Of a DNA stretch of 64,000 nucleotides, positions 1 to 12,317 are shown in pieces; position 1 is the first letter of the stretch, and each line of letters begins with the position of its first letter. A model generated the notes under the pieces. That model was not told where the DNA came from. It worked only from the letters and a program-made list of their open reading frames with translations, and searched no databases. The translations under genes were made by a program, and so were the position numbers. Where the stretch lies: the NCBI GenBank assembly GCA_000151295.1, contig GG745340.1, positions 1,169,154 through 1,233,153 on the forward strand. Direction: 5' to 3'. Source of the stretch: Allomyces macrogynus ATCC 38327. Lineage: Eukaryota; Blastocladiomycota; Blastocladiomycetes; Blastocladiales; Blastocladiaceae.

Positions 1-556
1 CAGTCTCCACTTCAGACCTCGCCAGTCACAATATCAAGCTCCAATGGATATTTTGATCGCCACACGATCGTCGCAAAAGAAAAATCGAAAAGCCGTTCGA
101 TGGTGGACGGCGCGCCGCCGAAAATGTGGCCCGCGGGTCGGTCCCGGTGTTGCTCGCTGCTGGGCGGGTCGCGCTCGGCGAGCATCCGACGGGCGGGGAC
201 AGAGTCGTGTCGGGCGCGCACCGGCGGCCGTCGCATGGGATCGTGCCGGCGGTGTCGTCGCCGTGATGAGGTGGAGGGAGAGGAGTGGAGATGGGTGGAA
301 TCCGTGGAATGGGGTTCCAGAGTGTATTTGTGTTTGTTGTTGGTTGTTGGATTTTCTTGACTCGGCCGCGTTAGGCGTGGGTTGATTTGTTCATGGCGTG
401 CAATCAAGGAGCGTTTTGAGGACTTGGGATGGGTTGTTCTTGGCGTGTGGTCATCAGTCCTGCCATCAGGGGCACGAGCCCAAAGGCAAAATCATGCATT
501 TCACCACAGACCCCTGCCAAGTGCTTCCACCATCAGTCCCGATCCCAGTCGCTCTT
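1..556. other. Left-edge stretch, no firm gene
   Basis: No gene can be supported here. On the minus strand an open frame enters from about 407 and reaches the window edge, with a GT splice-donor-like site close to position 16. It could be the first coding exon of a gene lying further left, but its sequence resembles nothing I know and it is rich in Arg and Pro, as antisense or UTR frames often are in this genome. The segment from about 420 to 556 is the 3' flank of CFAP43. Confidence 0.3.
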
Positions 557-3500
557 TCACTTGGCCTCCGACGCGCCCGCGCGCACCATCCCGCGCGCCG
601 GCGACACGGGTGACGTACTATTCATCTCTCCACCCGGCGACGCATCGCCCGCGGCCGCCGGCACCGGCTCTGCGCGCGGCGCGAACGCCGGAAACGTCTT
701 GAGCCGCCACCGCTGCACTTCGCGCGCGAGCACGGCCACGTCCTGCGCCTGTGCGCGCGCCAAATCCACCAACCTCCGGCGCGCCGCAATTTCGGCCAGC
801 GGCGCATCGTGCGCCCTCGGCCCCGCCGCCGCGGCCGTGACCGCGGTCGCACCGCCCGCATCAATCGCCGGCAACTTGGTTGGCGTGCGATGCAGGGCGT
901 GAATCCGCGCGCGCTGATCGAGCGCGCCCTGTTCGGCGACCACGTCCGCCGCGAGCGCATCGTTGTGCTCCTGCGTCGCCCTGAGCTGCTTGGCGATTTT
1001 TGCTGCCGCGCGTTTCCGGTCGTGCAGTTTGGCCGCAAACGCCGCGTCGGCGTGGTCGAGCTGCCGCTCGAGCGTCGCGACCTGCGCGGCGGCCCCCGCG
1101 TCGTCGCCGGAACGCAAGTACTCTTGCATTGTCTTGGTCACGCGCAGCAACTGAATGTCGCGCGTCTTGAGCGTCACGTCCTCGGCCTGGAACGCGAGCA
1201 CCTTCAGTTCCCAGTCGAGCGCGAGGATCCCGCGGCGGTAGTTTTTCATTTCGCGCAACGCGTCGAGTTTCTGTTTGCCGAGCGCCGCGATCACGCCGTT
1301 AAGTTGCTCGACCGACGCGCGGTGCAGCAGGACCGCGGAAGAGTAGTCGGTCACGACGGGCGCCGGGGTCACCTCGACTTGGCCTTGTTTCAGGGACCAC
1401 AGCTCGACCAGGTCGTAGCTGTGCGCCTGCTGGTGTGCGGCGAGTTCGGCCGCGCGCAGGGATAAGCGCTCGCTCTCGGCTTTTTGGTGCTCGGATTGGA
1501 CCACGAGGGCCTCAGCCATTTGCTGCGCGTGCTGCAGCCGGCCGCTCGTGAACCGAAGCTGGAGGGAGGGGCCATGGTGAGCCGCTGTTTCGGAGGGAGC
1601 ATTTCATTGAGTGCGAGAACGTACCTCGGCCTCCATTTGCATCTTCTTGAGCCGCAAGTCGTTGAGCAGCGCCCACTGTGCCGGCGTCATACCCGCGACG
1701 TAGTCGGTCTCGGGAAGCGGCGCCACAACCACGGGCGCGTCGGGCGCGTCGCTCGCGCGGTACCGTTTCCGGAACAGCCGCATAATCGTGTCAAGCGGCA
1801 CTACCGCCCCGACCGCCGCCGCTGCGGCACCCACCGCTCCCCCGGGCCCTACGGGCGCAAACTCGCGCTTGACCTGCTTTTCGAGCTCGCGGTCGCGGCG
1901 CACGAGCGACTCGTACGTCTCGCGCAAGCCCTCGACGGCCGCGCGGATCTCGGGTAACGACTCGGCCGCGGTCGCACGCTGTGCCTTTGCACGCACCATT
2001 TGCTCGGCGACCGCCGCGGCCTCGTGCGCGTCGGCGCGCGCGCTCGCGAGCCGGCGCACGAGCGACAAGATCCTCGCCGCAGCCATGTGGATCTTGTGGT
2101 TGGTGCGGAACTTGTCGTCGAGCAGCGCGTGCAGCCGCTGTTCGAGCGCAAGCTTGATTTCATCGACCGAGGCCTCGAGTTTCCGCAGTTCCGTCTCGAG
2201 CGACTTGCGGTACTTTTCCTGCTCTTCGCGCAACGTGGCCACGCGCTTCTCGTACTCTTTCACCACCTTCTTCTCCTCGTCCGACCACTCGGCGCGCGGT
2301 TTCGTGTCCATGAACTCGGGCCGCGGCACGGTCGCCTGCGCGGTACTCCGCTCCTCCTTTTCCAACGTCCCGCCCATCATCGTCATCAGCGCGCGCGTGC
2401 GCCCGTCGTCGGCCGTGTTCTTGCGCCGTTCCTCGTCGGCGCGCCGCTGTTCGGCGAGCCGTGCCTCTTCCTCTTCGCTCAGGAACTTGGGCACCGTCAC
2501 CTCGGCGTCCTCGACGACCAGACACCGGTCGGGCTCCTCGGCCTCGCCGAGCTCGAGCGGCGCCAGTGCCGACGCGGCCGCGGGCTGCCCGAGTTCCTCG
2601 ATCACGCTGCGCATCCGGTCGTACCGCTCGTTGATTTTCGCCAAGTCGTCGGTTTTCTGCTTGAGACATTGCTCGAACCGCACATTGTACTCGCGTTTCA
2701 AGTCGTCCATGTGCATTTCCAGCAACACCATCTGCATGCGCTTGCGCTCGTCGGTCACGAGATCCGCCGTCGCAAACAGCAGCGGCGCCACCGGCGCGGT
2801 CTCGTCCGGTACCACCAGCTCCGCTGCAGCATCCTCAGTTCCTCCCGCGGCCAGCATCACCTGTGCGACACGCAGCGCCACGACCAGGCGCCGCTGCGCG
2901 TCGACCTCCGGGTCCGGTGCGCGCAATGGGAAATTCGGCACGGCGAGGCCCGACACGAGCGACGTGATGGCCTTACCGTGCACGAGCATCGGGTCCCAGC
3001 ACTTGGCCTTGATCGCGGCGAGTTCCGCTTCTTTGGCGGCGTTCTCGGCGGCGATCGACGCGCGGGTCGCGGCCACCGCGCGCTGCGCGTCGTCGAGCAG
3101 CTGCTGCACGTGGTGCCGGTTGATGAGCACGTCGGCGACACCAACTTGCTCGTTCTCGGGGGCCGCGGCGTTGGCTGCGAGAAGATCAGAAAGGCGGGAG
3201 GTGATAGTTGACAGCTTGCCGCGCACTTGCTCGGCCGTGTCGAGCTGCGACTTGTCGATGGCCGCGGCCGCGGCCTTGGCGCGTTCGGCGGTGATGTACT
3301 GCGCCTGCATGGATGGAGGAGCAGCGTCAGGAATCCGCTGAGCTTGTCGTTAATGAGTACAAAAAGGAACGCACCACTTGCTCGGCCCACCCGACAGGCA
3401 TCCCGGACGACACCATTCCCGGATGCCACGTCCACGTGCGCACCACCGAATCAAACCCAACCGACACGAGGAAATTGGCCGTGCACGCGAGCCCGACCAC

Positions 3501-5989
3501 CCCATCCCGCGCCCCGTCGTGGCCGTACAGTCGCACACCGCGTTCCGGGTCAGCAATTGGACGGATGCCAATAACGCCGTCGGCTGACGCCGATACGAGC
3601 ACGTTCCCGAACGCGACCAGTTTGAGCATCGGCGGGCCCGCGAACAGCTTGGTGTGTGCCGTCGATAGGACCGCGGGCGTGGCCGCGATCGTCGCGACCG
3701 CGCCGGGAGCAGCGGCTGCCGCGGCCGCGGTTGCGGACGCAAACGTGTAGGCCTTGAACGCGCAGTCGTGAGTCAAGCTGCAAATGAGTCGCCCGGTCGT
3801 TGCCGACGGGACGAGCGCAAACGCCATGAGCTGGTCGGGCACGCGGATGAGCAGCGACGGTGATGCGGCGGACGGCGAGTGGTCGTCGCGTGCTGTCGTC
3901 AAGGAGATTGGCCGCGGGACGTTGTAGACGCACAAGACGCTCACGTCGCCGCCCTGCACGAGCGCCGCGAGCGACACGTGCGTGTCGTTGGCCGTGTCCC
4001 AGGTCGCGTCGATCAGTGGGGATTCGACGGGGAGCGACATGTGCGGCGTGAACGTGTCGAGGTTGATGACGAGAATCGCGCCGTGCGGGTGGGATGTGGT
4101 GGCGGTCGTCGTGGTTGGGCGCGACGCGTGCACGTGTGTTGGCCGTGGGGCTGGGTCCGTGGACGTCGAAGTGGACAGGGCCAGGAAGAGCAGGTGCGAC
4201 GTGTACTCGATTTCGCCCTGGAGGAAAACAACGTCAGCAACGCTGCGCTTGCATTTTGCTCCGTGGGTTGGCGCACCTTGATCGGCTCCCCAAGGAACGG
4301 CACCGCCGTCAGCTCGCGCATCTCCTCCCCTGTCCACTGCACAAGCATCACCTCATTGCTCGTAATTACGACCATCGTATCGGTGCCTTGCACGCATAGC
4401 AGCATCCCAATCGGTCCACGCGCCGCGATCTGTGTCCTTGTGACTCTCCGGTCCGAGCAGTGCAGCACGGCAGCCTCGCCGTCGCGCGCGACCATGACGA
4501 CCACGTCGAGTTCCGGGAACGCGCCCACGGCCACCACGTCCTTGGGAACGTACATCGAGTCGATTTCCGTGCACACTGGTATTTTGGTCTCGGGCAGCGG
4601 CGTGATCGGAGGAAGACCCGGCGCCAACGGCCGCATTTTGGACGGGATTGCGACGGACGTCATGGCCGTGGCCGAAACGACAAGGGCCGAGGCCAGGTCG
4701 GGCGAGAGGACCAGGTGCCGTGCGTCTCGAGCCGTCGTTGGCAGGACATGCTCTCTCGCAAAGCGAGTCTCGCTCTGGTCGTCGCCGACCGCGTGGATCC
4801 ACGCGAGCTCGCCCGCCTCGTTCGCGACAACGACGCGACCGGGCCCCGCCGCTGCGATCCCAAACGCCAGCGCGTTGTCTGGCATCCGCTGCCAAACGAC
4901 CCCACGCGCAGCGCCTGTCGCGGCATCCACCGCGTAGATCCCGGTCCCGTCGTGCACGGTCACCCACACCTCCCATGCCCCACTCGCTTGCCCAGACTCG
5001 ACCCACGCCATTTGGTGCATGGAGAGTGGCGTATCGTCAATCCCCGGGAACTCGCCCGCGCGCACGAGCGGTGCCGCCGCAGTCGACGTGAGCTGCGGGC
5101 CCTTGAACGTGTCGGTCACGCGGAACAGGACAAGCGACGCCCCGTCGCAGTCGTTGACGGCCACGGAAAAGCGCACGCTGGACGCTAGTACGCGCCGTTT
5201 CCGGTCCGGGTCGCACGCGAGGTCGGCGGCCAGGTCGGGCGCGAGCGGTGGCGGGGCCGGGGGGAAGGCGATTTGCCGCGGCGCGTGCGAGAGGAGGTTG
5301 GTCGCGCGGCACACGGGCGTGCGCTGGCCAGTCAGGTCCCAGAGCGAGACGGTGAAGTCGGGCAGGGCGTTGATCGTGACGAGGAACCGTGCGCACGGCG
5401 TGATGGCGAGCTTGGCCACATCCACATCGGCCGTGTCTGAACAAGAGGCAGGTCAGTGCCGTCCGGATCATGGGAGCGAGTCGAATCAAGCAGGCGTCGC
5501 ACCTCGTTGATGGCAAATGCCGAGCGGATTGGCGTTCGGGTAACCCAGCAAATGAACGCTAATCGTTCCTGCTTCCACAAAGGCCACAACCGCCGTGACG
5601 CCGGCCGGGTGCAGGCATTGCGTTTCCGAATCGAGATGGGCCGCTGTGAGGGCGGAAATGTGGCCGTCGGCGAGAAACCAGACGCGGCGGTCGACGGTGC
5701 CCTGATCCGCGTCAATGAAGGCCTCAACAATGGCGTTTCCCGATGCGTAGAGGACGCGGTCGCTGGAAACATAGCTCGGAAGCGATTCTGGGTCGAACCC
5801 GCGCGATTCACTGGAGGAGGTGAAGACCGACCGGAGCGGCGGCGGTGAGCATGCTAGCCAGCGTGGTCGAAGGGCGACAAAATCAAAGTGCTTTCGAGCC
5901 CAGTTGGCGATTCCATTCCGTTCCCCAAAGCTTGACTTCGTCGCTAGTGCCGTGGTGGTGTCGGACACGTACAAGAGTTGAGCGTCCAT
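557..5989 (-). CDS. CFAP43: Cilia- and flagella-associated protein 43 (CFAP43), complete, five exons
   Basis: CFAP43 forms, with CFAP44, the tether/tether-head that anchors inner dynein f to the axonemal doublet. Exons read right to left: 5989-5503, 5436-4277, 4217-3378, 3304-1625 and 1522-557. Summed length is 5133 nt, divisible by three, giving about 1710 aa; human CFAP43 has about 1665. The first three exons encode a WD40-type beta-propeller half, with a segment near residue 185 (LPDFTVSLW) matching the family. The last two exons are almost all charged coiled coil, including a CWDP segment and a C-terminal RLKTFP motif typical of CFAP43. Introns are 59-102 nt. The start is the first ATG of the exon, immediately followed by family-like sequence. 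It is divergent from the CatSper-like gene. CFAP44 is the main alternative but is usually longer; the C-terminal motif favours CFAP43. Confidence 0.85.
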
Positions 5990-6395
5990 GCATGCAGGAT
6001 CGCCGAAAAACTGGCATCAAATACTGGAATGCGGGTAGTTGCGTATAATTTTCCTGGTTCTTGGACTGTTGGTCGTGGTGGGCCGCCACCAATGCCAGAC
6101 CGCTGTTCATGCCAGATTAAATCGGTGGGGTTACGCGGTCACGTTCTGTGATCTTCACAGAGACTTGGCGGACCAAACTTGGTCTGAAGCAGCACACACC
6201 GCACCCGGCCCTGGAAATTGACCAGAAGCAACAGCAACTTTCAGCAAACTCATGTTCAGGACCCAGCCAACCCGTCCAAGAGGCGGCACACCGTCGAGCG
6301 CCTGGGAAGCCGAACGGGTGGACAAGGCGTCGCATACTGACCCGGGCGTCCGAGGAGCACACATCCACTGTGCCTGGTTGGGCTCGAGCCAGCGG
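5990..6395. promoter_or_regulatory. Shared intergenic region between CFAP43 and the CatSper-like gene
   Basis: About 400 bp separate the minus-strand CFAP43 start from the earliest plausible plus-strand start of the CatSper-like gene. No coding frame here looks real. Head-to-head placement of two flagellar genes suggests a shared promoter. I see no motif I can name with certainty. Confidence 0.45.
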
Positions 6396-9300
6396 ATGCA
6401 TCAGCCGGGTGGACTGTGCGCGCGATCTCAATACCAACACTTTTCATTGCGGCGGTCTTGCGCAAGGACACCGCGCGCACTACGAGGCCATGATCCACCC
6501 CGAACGCGGCCGCCAGTCCTGTCTTCGGCAATCACGCTCTTCTTTGTGCTCGTTTTGCTGCCATTTACCTTGTTCGCGACAACGAGCGCGCTTCAGATTG
6601 ATGCCGTGGCCACGTTCTCGTCGTCGGTGGGCGATGCGGTGGTCGTCGGTGCTGGTACAGCATCCCCACCCCATTCCGATTTGTAGGACCAACCCTGACC
6701 ATCACGTTGGATTTCTGCAGCATCCTACATTGACATTGTCCTCCCGCGGCCCAGGAGCGGATCGCTCTATTCCATTGTCGAGTGGGGCGAGTGGCCAAGT
6801 GCTTCGCGGCCCGCCATCTCCACCTCCACCATCACCAACGCGGCTCGCTTGACGGTCAGCTACACGTACCAGACGGCCGGGCTCAAGACGGTCAATGTGA
6901 CTCTGACCGACCAGCCGTTTACCTGGACCAATGCGTCGCTCACGGACCCCGTTGGGTTCATTGCCCTCGACTCGGACGGCACTCCGGCCAAGACGCTCAG
7001 CATGCAGTTGCAGGTGTCGACTAAGCCCGTTCCGTGCTACCAGTACGCTCCGTCGGTCGTGTGGTCGACCTCGCCCACGACGGGTCTGGTCCAGGCCACC
7101 GTGTCAGTCGCTATCCTCGACCCGCGGTATGCGGGGGCCAGCGCGCCGACGATGTTCGCGCAGCAACGTGCGCTCACGGACGTCTTGCACACGCTCGGTC
7201 ACGCGCCCTCGCTTGTGATTCGCAACGATACGACGTCGTGGGATCTGGTCCCGACCTACAACACGACGGCCCACACGTGGCAGGCAGTCATTGACTCGGC
7301 AGTGCTCAAGAGCCGATCCGAGGTGCTGGTCGACATTTTGCCCGACGACCTCGTGTTCATGGAGTGCTCCGTGGCGCCAGCGTCGGTTGGCGTGAGCCCG
7401 CCGTCGTTCATGTCGCTAGCGTGGGGATTGCCGACTCTGTCCAGTGTATGCGGTGCTTTCTCATTTCGCGGATCCTGGTCTCGATCTAGCCTGATCGCTG
7501 ATACCTGTTGTTTTTTCTCGACCGCAGGCATCGCTCGCCAGCCTGCCCTTGACCAGGCTGCGCATCGTGCAGCATCCCTGCCGCAAGGATCATCTCTTGG
7601 TCCTGCCGAAACCCAACACCAACAACCACCTGCTCTACACGACGACGCTCTTCAACCAGATCACCGTCGTCGATCTCGCGCGGCTCTGCTCGACCTGCTC
7701 GTCATTCGTCGTCCACGACCTCGCCTTTACGGCCCTCGATACGCTCCTCATCATGACCTCAAACGGTCTCTACCAAGCGTCGACGACGTTCCAAAACATC
7801 CAGCGGCTCACGACGGGCATTTTGGCCATCGACTCGGGCGCCGCGCTCCAGTTTGCGCACCGCACGTGCTACGCGCCAACCATCATTCTCTTTGACGCGA
7901 CCAACCTGTACTGGTCGTCGATTGCGGAGAGCGGCGCAGCGCAAGTGACCTGGCTCAGTGCGCAGCAGCCGGGCGGCGCCTCGATGGAGATCGTGACCGC
8001 ATTCATGTCGGACGCGTCGGCAAACCCGCTCGTGGTCTTACAGAGCACGTCGGGCCCCTTGCAGTGCCAAGTCGCTGATGTAGGCACACAGCGCATGCTC
8101 GGCACGTTCCCGAGCGGGGTCGGTATCACGGCGGTGCAGGTGCACGACGACGACTTTGAAATGATCGCGCTCGGCGGGAACCAGGCGTTCATGTCGCTCG
8201 ACGGCGGCTTGTCGTGGGACTTGCTCGTGACGCTGCCAGCGACGGGCGTGTACGGCCAGACGCTGGCCCAGATTGCCGCGAGCCGCGAAAAGAACCAGTA
8301 CGCGCTGCTCACCGACTCGAATTCCGTCCTGTACGGCCGAATCACGGCGCAGGGCCTGCTCGTCGTCCCGCTCGCGCAAACGTTCAATTCGGCACTGTCG
8401 ACGACGCCCATGCTCGCGACAAGTATATTCTTTGACGCTCAAGGGCACCTGAACCGCGCATTCTACACGTCGTCGGACGGCACGTCGGCGTCGATTGTCA
8501 TGATCGGCGTGCCGACGGCGGCGGCGCTCGTCGACGCAGACGCCGTGTATGTGCCGGGGACTACGGCCGACGTGGCGATTGGAGCCGGCGCCATGGACCC
8601 TCGGTCCAGCTCCGTCAACTTGGCCGCGTGGTACACGGGCCCCGACGCGGTGCAGCTGCTGGCCGTGGACCGCAGTTCGGGCGCGCTCGTGCCCGGCACG
8701 TTTTCAGCGCACGATGTGGGCATGGAGCTATTTTCTGATCTCGGCGGGTACCTGACGGTCGACGACGTGAGCTCGGACGGATCAACGTGCACGGGCACGC
8801 CGATCGTGCCGTTTACTGCGATTCCGAAATGGGACGGCGTGACGACCGCCAATGTGACCATGACGGCCGCGCCGTCCGGGTCGTCGCCGATCTCTGGCCG
8901 CTCGCTCGTCGATGTGGCGCTCGATGCGGGCGCATGGACGTCGGCGCACGTCGGAACGACCGTCGTCCTCAACAGCCTCCACGCCGTCTACATCACGCAG
9001 CTCGTATCTGCAACGACGGTGCGCGGCGTACTCGTATCCACGTTCACGCCGTCGTTCCCCGTGACCGCGGCTGAGACTGCGTGGGAGGTGCAGGACATGC
9101 GCGGGACCGTGGCGTGGGGCATGTCATTTGACCAGACGCTGGTCGTGGCCGGGTCCAGCAGTGCCATTGGGAGCACCGTGACGGTGTCGACGCAGGCTGG
9201 CAAGGCGCTCGCATTTTCGGCGGGTATGGTCAATGCGTACGTGGAACTTAATGGTGGGGGCATGCTGCGGATCGTGGCAGTCTCGTCGGCGACGGCCGCG

Positions 9301-10951
9301 TCGGCCATCGTTTTGACGAGCATGAGCGGGCTACGGGCCACGTTTTCCATGGCCAATGTCGCCGTGTACCGCGGTGCGGTAGTTGCACCTGGGGTGTTGG
9401 TCGCGGTACTTTCTGACTGGGTTCATTCGGGTGCCAATTCAGCCAAAGCAACTCAACTGACGCTGTGCTTTCCACCTGATGATCAGAAAACGTACTGGTC
9501 GATTCGCCCGCCGCCATGCCAAGTCGCTGACATTGCTTTCGTGAGCAACGACACGACGCCCATTTTCCCCGTCATGTACATGACTTCGCTCGACAATTTC
9601 GTCTTCAACGCATCGATCGATTGGGCGACCGGGTCTGCACTCTCGTCCATTGCCAACCACCCCGCAGCCTCGGTCTCCATGGGCCACCTCGGTTTCACGC
9701 TGTCGCGGTCGGACCTGTTCACGTCGGTCATCAACGCCGAGATCCAGTACGACCGGTACCATCCGGTCTCGATGGCGCAGCTGCAGCTCGACAATGTCGA
9801 TTCCAAGGTCACGGCGCTCGTCCAATCAGCGCACGAGACGAGCGCAACGGGGATCGGCGCGACGCTCGCGATGCGGCCCGGGCCCATGTCGCTGACGTGC
9901 CCGCATACGGCGCCGGCCGTGCGCATCATCAACGGGTGCCACCCGTCGTACCGCCTCTTTGCGCGGCTGCCGACGACGAAGGCACTTGAGCTCGACCAGG
10001 GGTTGACGTTTGTGAACGGTGACAGCATGATCTATACGCTGCCGGTACGTGTCCTTTGCGGCATGGCGTGAAGGTATTTGCCTGCCACGCTGACACGCTT
10101 GACATTAGTTCAACTACCGCCCGCCGTCGGCGCAGGGTATTGCGGTGCCCGTGTCGGAGCACATTTACCACGCCGACCCGAGCCAGCCGCGCTACCACGA
10201 CTTCTTCCCCGCGTCCAAGACCACAGGCACGTACAAGGCGTGTGCGGGCAAAGCCAGTCGCGCGCAGTGCGGGTGCACCGATGCGCAGGCGCAGTCGTTT
10301 GCCGTGGCCGACTCGGACTGTATCACGCAGGTGCGCATTGCTCTTGCCGCGTGCCGTCGATTTTAAGAAGCTCATTCCGGTCCCTATCGCAATAGACTCT
10401 CGCGGCTTACCACGACGACCAATTTGCGCTATCACTTGTCCTGACCAAGGACATGCTCGCATTCGCGAACGTCACGACCAACTTTACCATGCAGGAGCTC
10501 AACGGGCGCACCGACTGGTGCATTGTGCCCAACACCGACGCGTGTGCCGGGATCGCACGGACGGCGCAGACAACCGTGGTCCCGAGAACGGGACCCGCGA
10601 TTTCGTGGGGGGTACAGACGTCCCTCGGCCATAGGCATGGAGGGCGTGGCGTCGTCGCTGACACTCTTCCGTGCCGGTCGCGTTTGTAGGGCAGCGAGCT
10701 GTACCATTTCCGGTTCACCGTGGCGATTGGGCTCTACTGCAAGCTGACCGTTGATTTTCCGGTACGCAAGTCTTCACGAGCATGGTTGCGACGCGCGCGC
10801 TCATCGTGTCCATTTCTCCCGACCGCAGGTCTTTGTGATCAATGCGCCGTCGCAAGCGGGCGTCCAGCAGAGCATCATGGCGATAACTGCCGTCACGTTC
10901 TGCTTCTGGCTGCTCGCCATTTACTTGTGGTACTCGTACAAGCAGGTGTGA
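6396..10951 (+). CDS. CatSper auxiliary subunit, delta/epsilon type
   Basis: In animals the CatSper delta/epsilon subunits are single-pass proteins with a large extracellular head over the sperm flagellar Ca2+ channel. Exons: ?-6654, 6721-7445, 7528-10044, 10109-10330, 10396-10611, 10690-10761, 10829-10951; every join after the first exon keeps frame. The N-terminal exon has a strong hydrophobic, signal-like stretch ending near 6590. A large beta-rich ectodomain follows. The C-terminal third carries the family signatures: FNYRPPS at an exon start, a cysteine-rich block with SKTTG, CAGK and CGCT elements, and SELYHF before a final transmembrane helix and a short cytosolic tail. With the Met at 6396 the product is about 1377 aa. 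The true start is uncertain because that Met lies roughly 45 residues before the hydrophobic stretch; an upstream exon is possible. Delta versus epsilon cannot be decided by eye. Confidence 0.75.
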
Positions 10952-12317
10952 GCGCGCCTATTCGCCGCACGGGCGGCGGGCAGGGGATGAGCCCGAATGG
11001 CATACTTCGGGGAAGGAAAAGGGTGGAGAAGACTCAGTGCTATTTTGGAACATGTTTGATGATGGTCCTGCTCTTGCGCGTCTCAGCAAAATTGAGCCTT
11101 GGCAATCGACGCAGATGCACGCACTGAGTGCCAGGCCCATGCTTGAGGACCACTGGTACATGCACTCGCGTTGTTGTACATTGCCGTCGAATGCCAGGCG
11201 CCTCTGGCATTTGCCGGAGCGTGTCGCATCCAGAAAGCATGTGCTCGGATGCTTCCACTTGGCCAAAACATTGCCATGCCACAGCGTGGTTTGGAACATG
11301 GTCAGGAATAGTTTTGAGTGGCAGACTGCTTGCGGCAAATTCACTCGCTGCGGCGCGACGTTGCAACCAGGTCAAAGTACTGCTCAAGGCCGATGTATAT
11401 AGCTCAACCCGTCCGTGATATTGCGAGAGTCACTTGGGAACACTGTCTGGTGGCATCACATTGGAGCCCCACAGTTCGCAATTCGTTGCACAAAGAGCGG
11501 TAAATAAGCACGTTCAATGGGGGCAAAGCTGTCATGCTCAACGATGCAGCCGATGGGCTGGCTGTCATAAACGATTCGTAGAACATGCGCGACAAATTGC
11601 AAGAGAGAACACTCAACCAGGTCCCTGTGGTGGCAGGCATCTCCAAAAGCAGACGAACAACATGGTTACACATGGTCCAGCAGGCACAAACATCGCCTGC
11701 TCCAACAATCGTTACCAGTGTTTGGGCGAAATGGAAGTGAACCGGGGCCGAAAATGACGGGCAACAATATCAGGTTCAGCCACATCAACAGCCATGAATT
11801 ACACGGCGCCTGGCATTTCGTGCACAAGCTGCAAGTGCCATGGTGGGAAGTTGGCCAGGTCAAGAGCATTGTGACAGTTAGCCAGTCGGCAAAGTCAACT
11901 GCGAAATGAAAAAGTCCAATTTCTTGCGCGTGCACAGGGAAATGATGGAGGGTGTGACATGCGCGTTGAGGGCGCGCCATACTCTGCTTGTCAATATCAG
12001 AGAAGAGGGTCACAGTGACCACATTGGGAAGGTCAGCAAGGGAATGGAGTGCCATGAGACCGGTCGGCGCGGGCTGTGGGTAGACATGCTGACGAGCGTG
12101 AAGCTGAGAATGGGCGACGCGGCAGGAATCTATGAATCTGTGTTGGTGGAGGATGAGGGATTGCAAATGGTGGGGAAGGCGTCCTTTTGTTTCATGTACG
12201 TCAACAGCGGTGGCCGACGCGGTCCTCTGTTCCTCACGTGCGCCCTTCCACCTCACAGATGCTCGCTCGACGACGACCGACCCTCTCGCAAGCTCAGCTC
12301 TTCCTCAGCCAACCACC
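10952..12317. other. Gene-poor 1.37-kb spacer of lower GC
   Basis: Composition drops clearly below that of the neighbouring genes and codon structure is absent. A minus-strand frame (about 12256-11666, 196 codons) stays open but resembles no known family. No terminal repeats, target-site duplications or RNA gene were seen. The last 100 bp would hold the promoter and leader of the WD40 gene. Confidence 0.4.
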
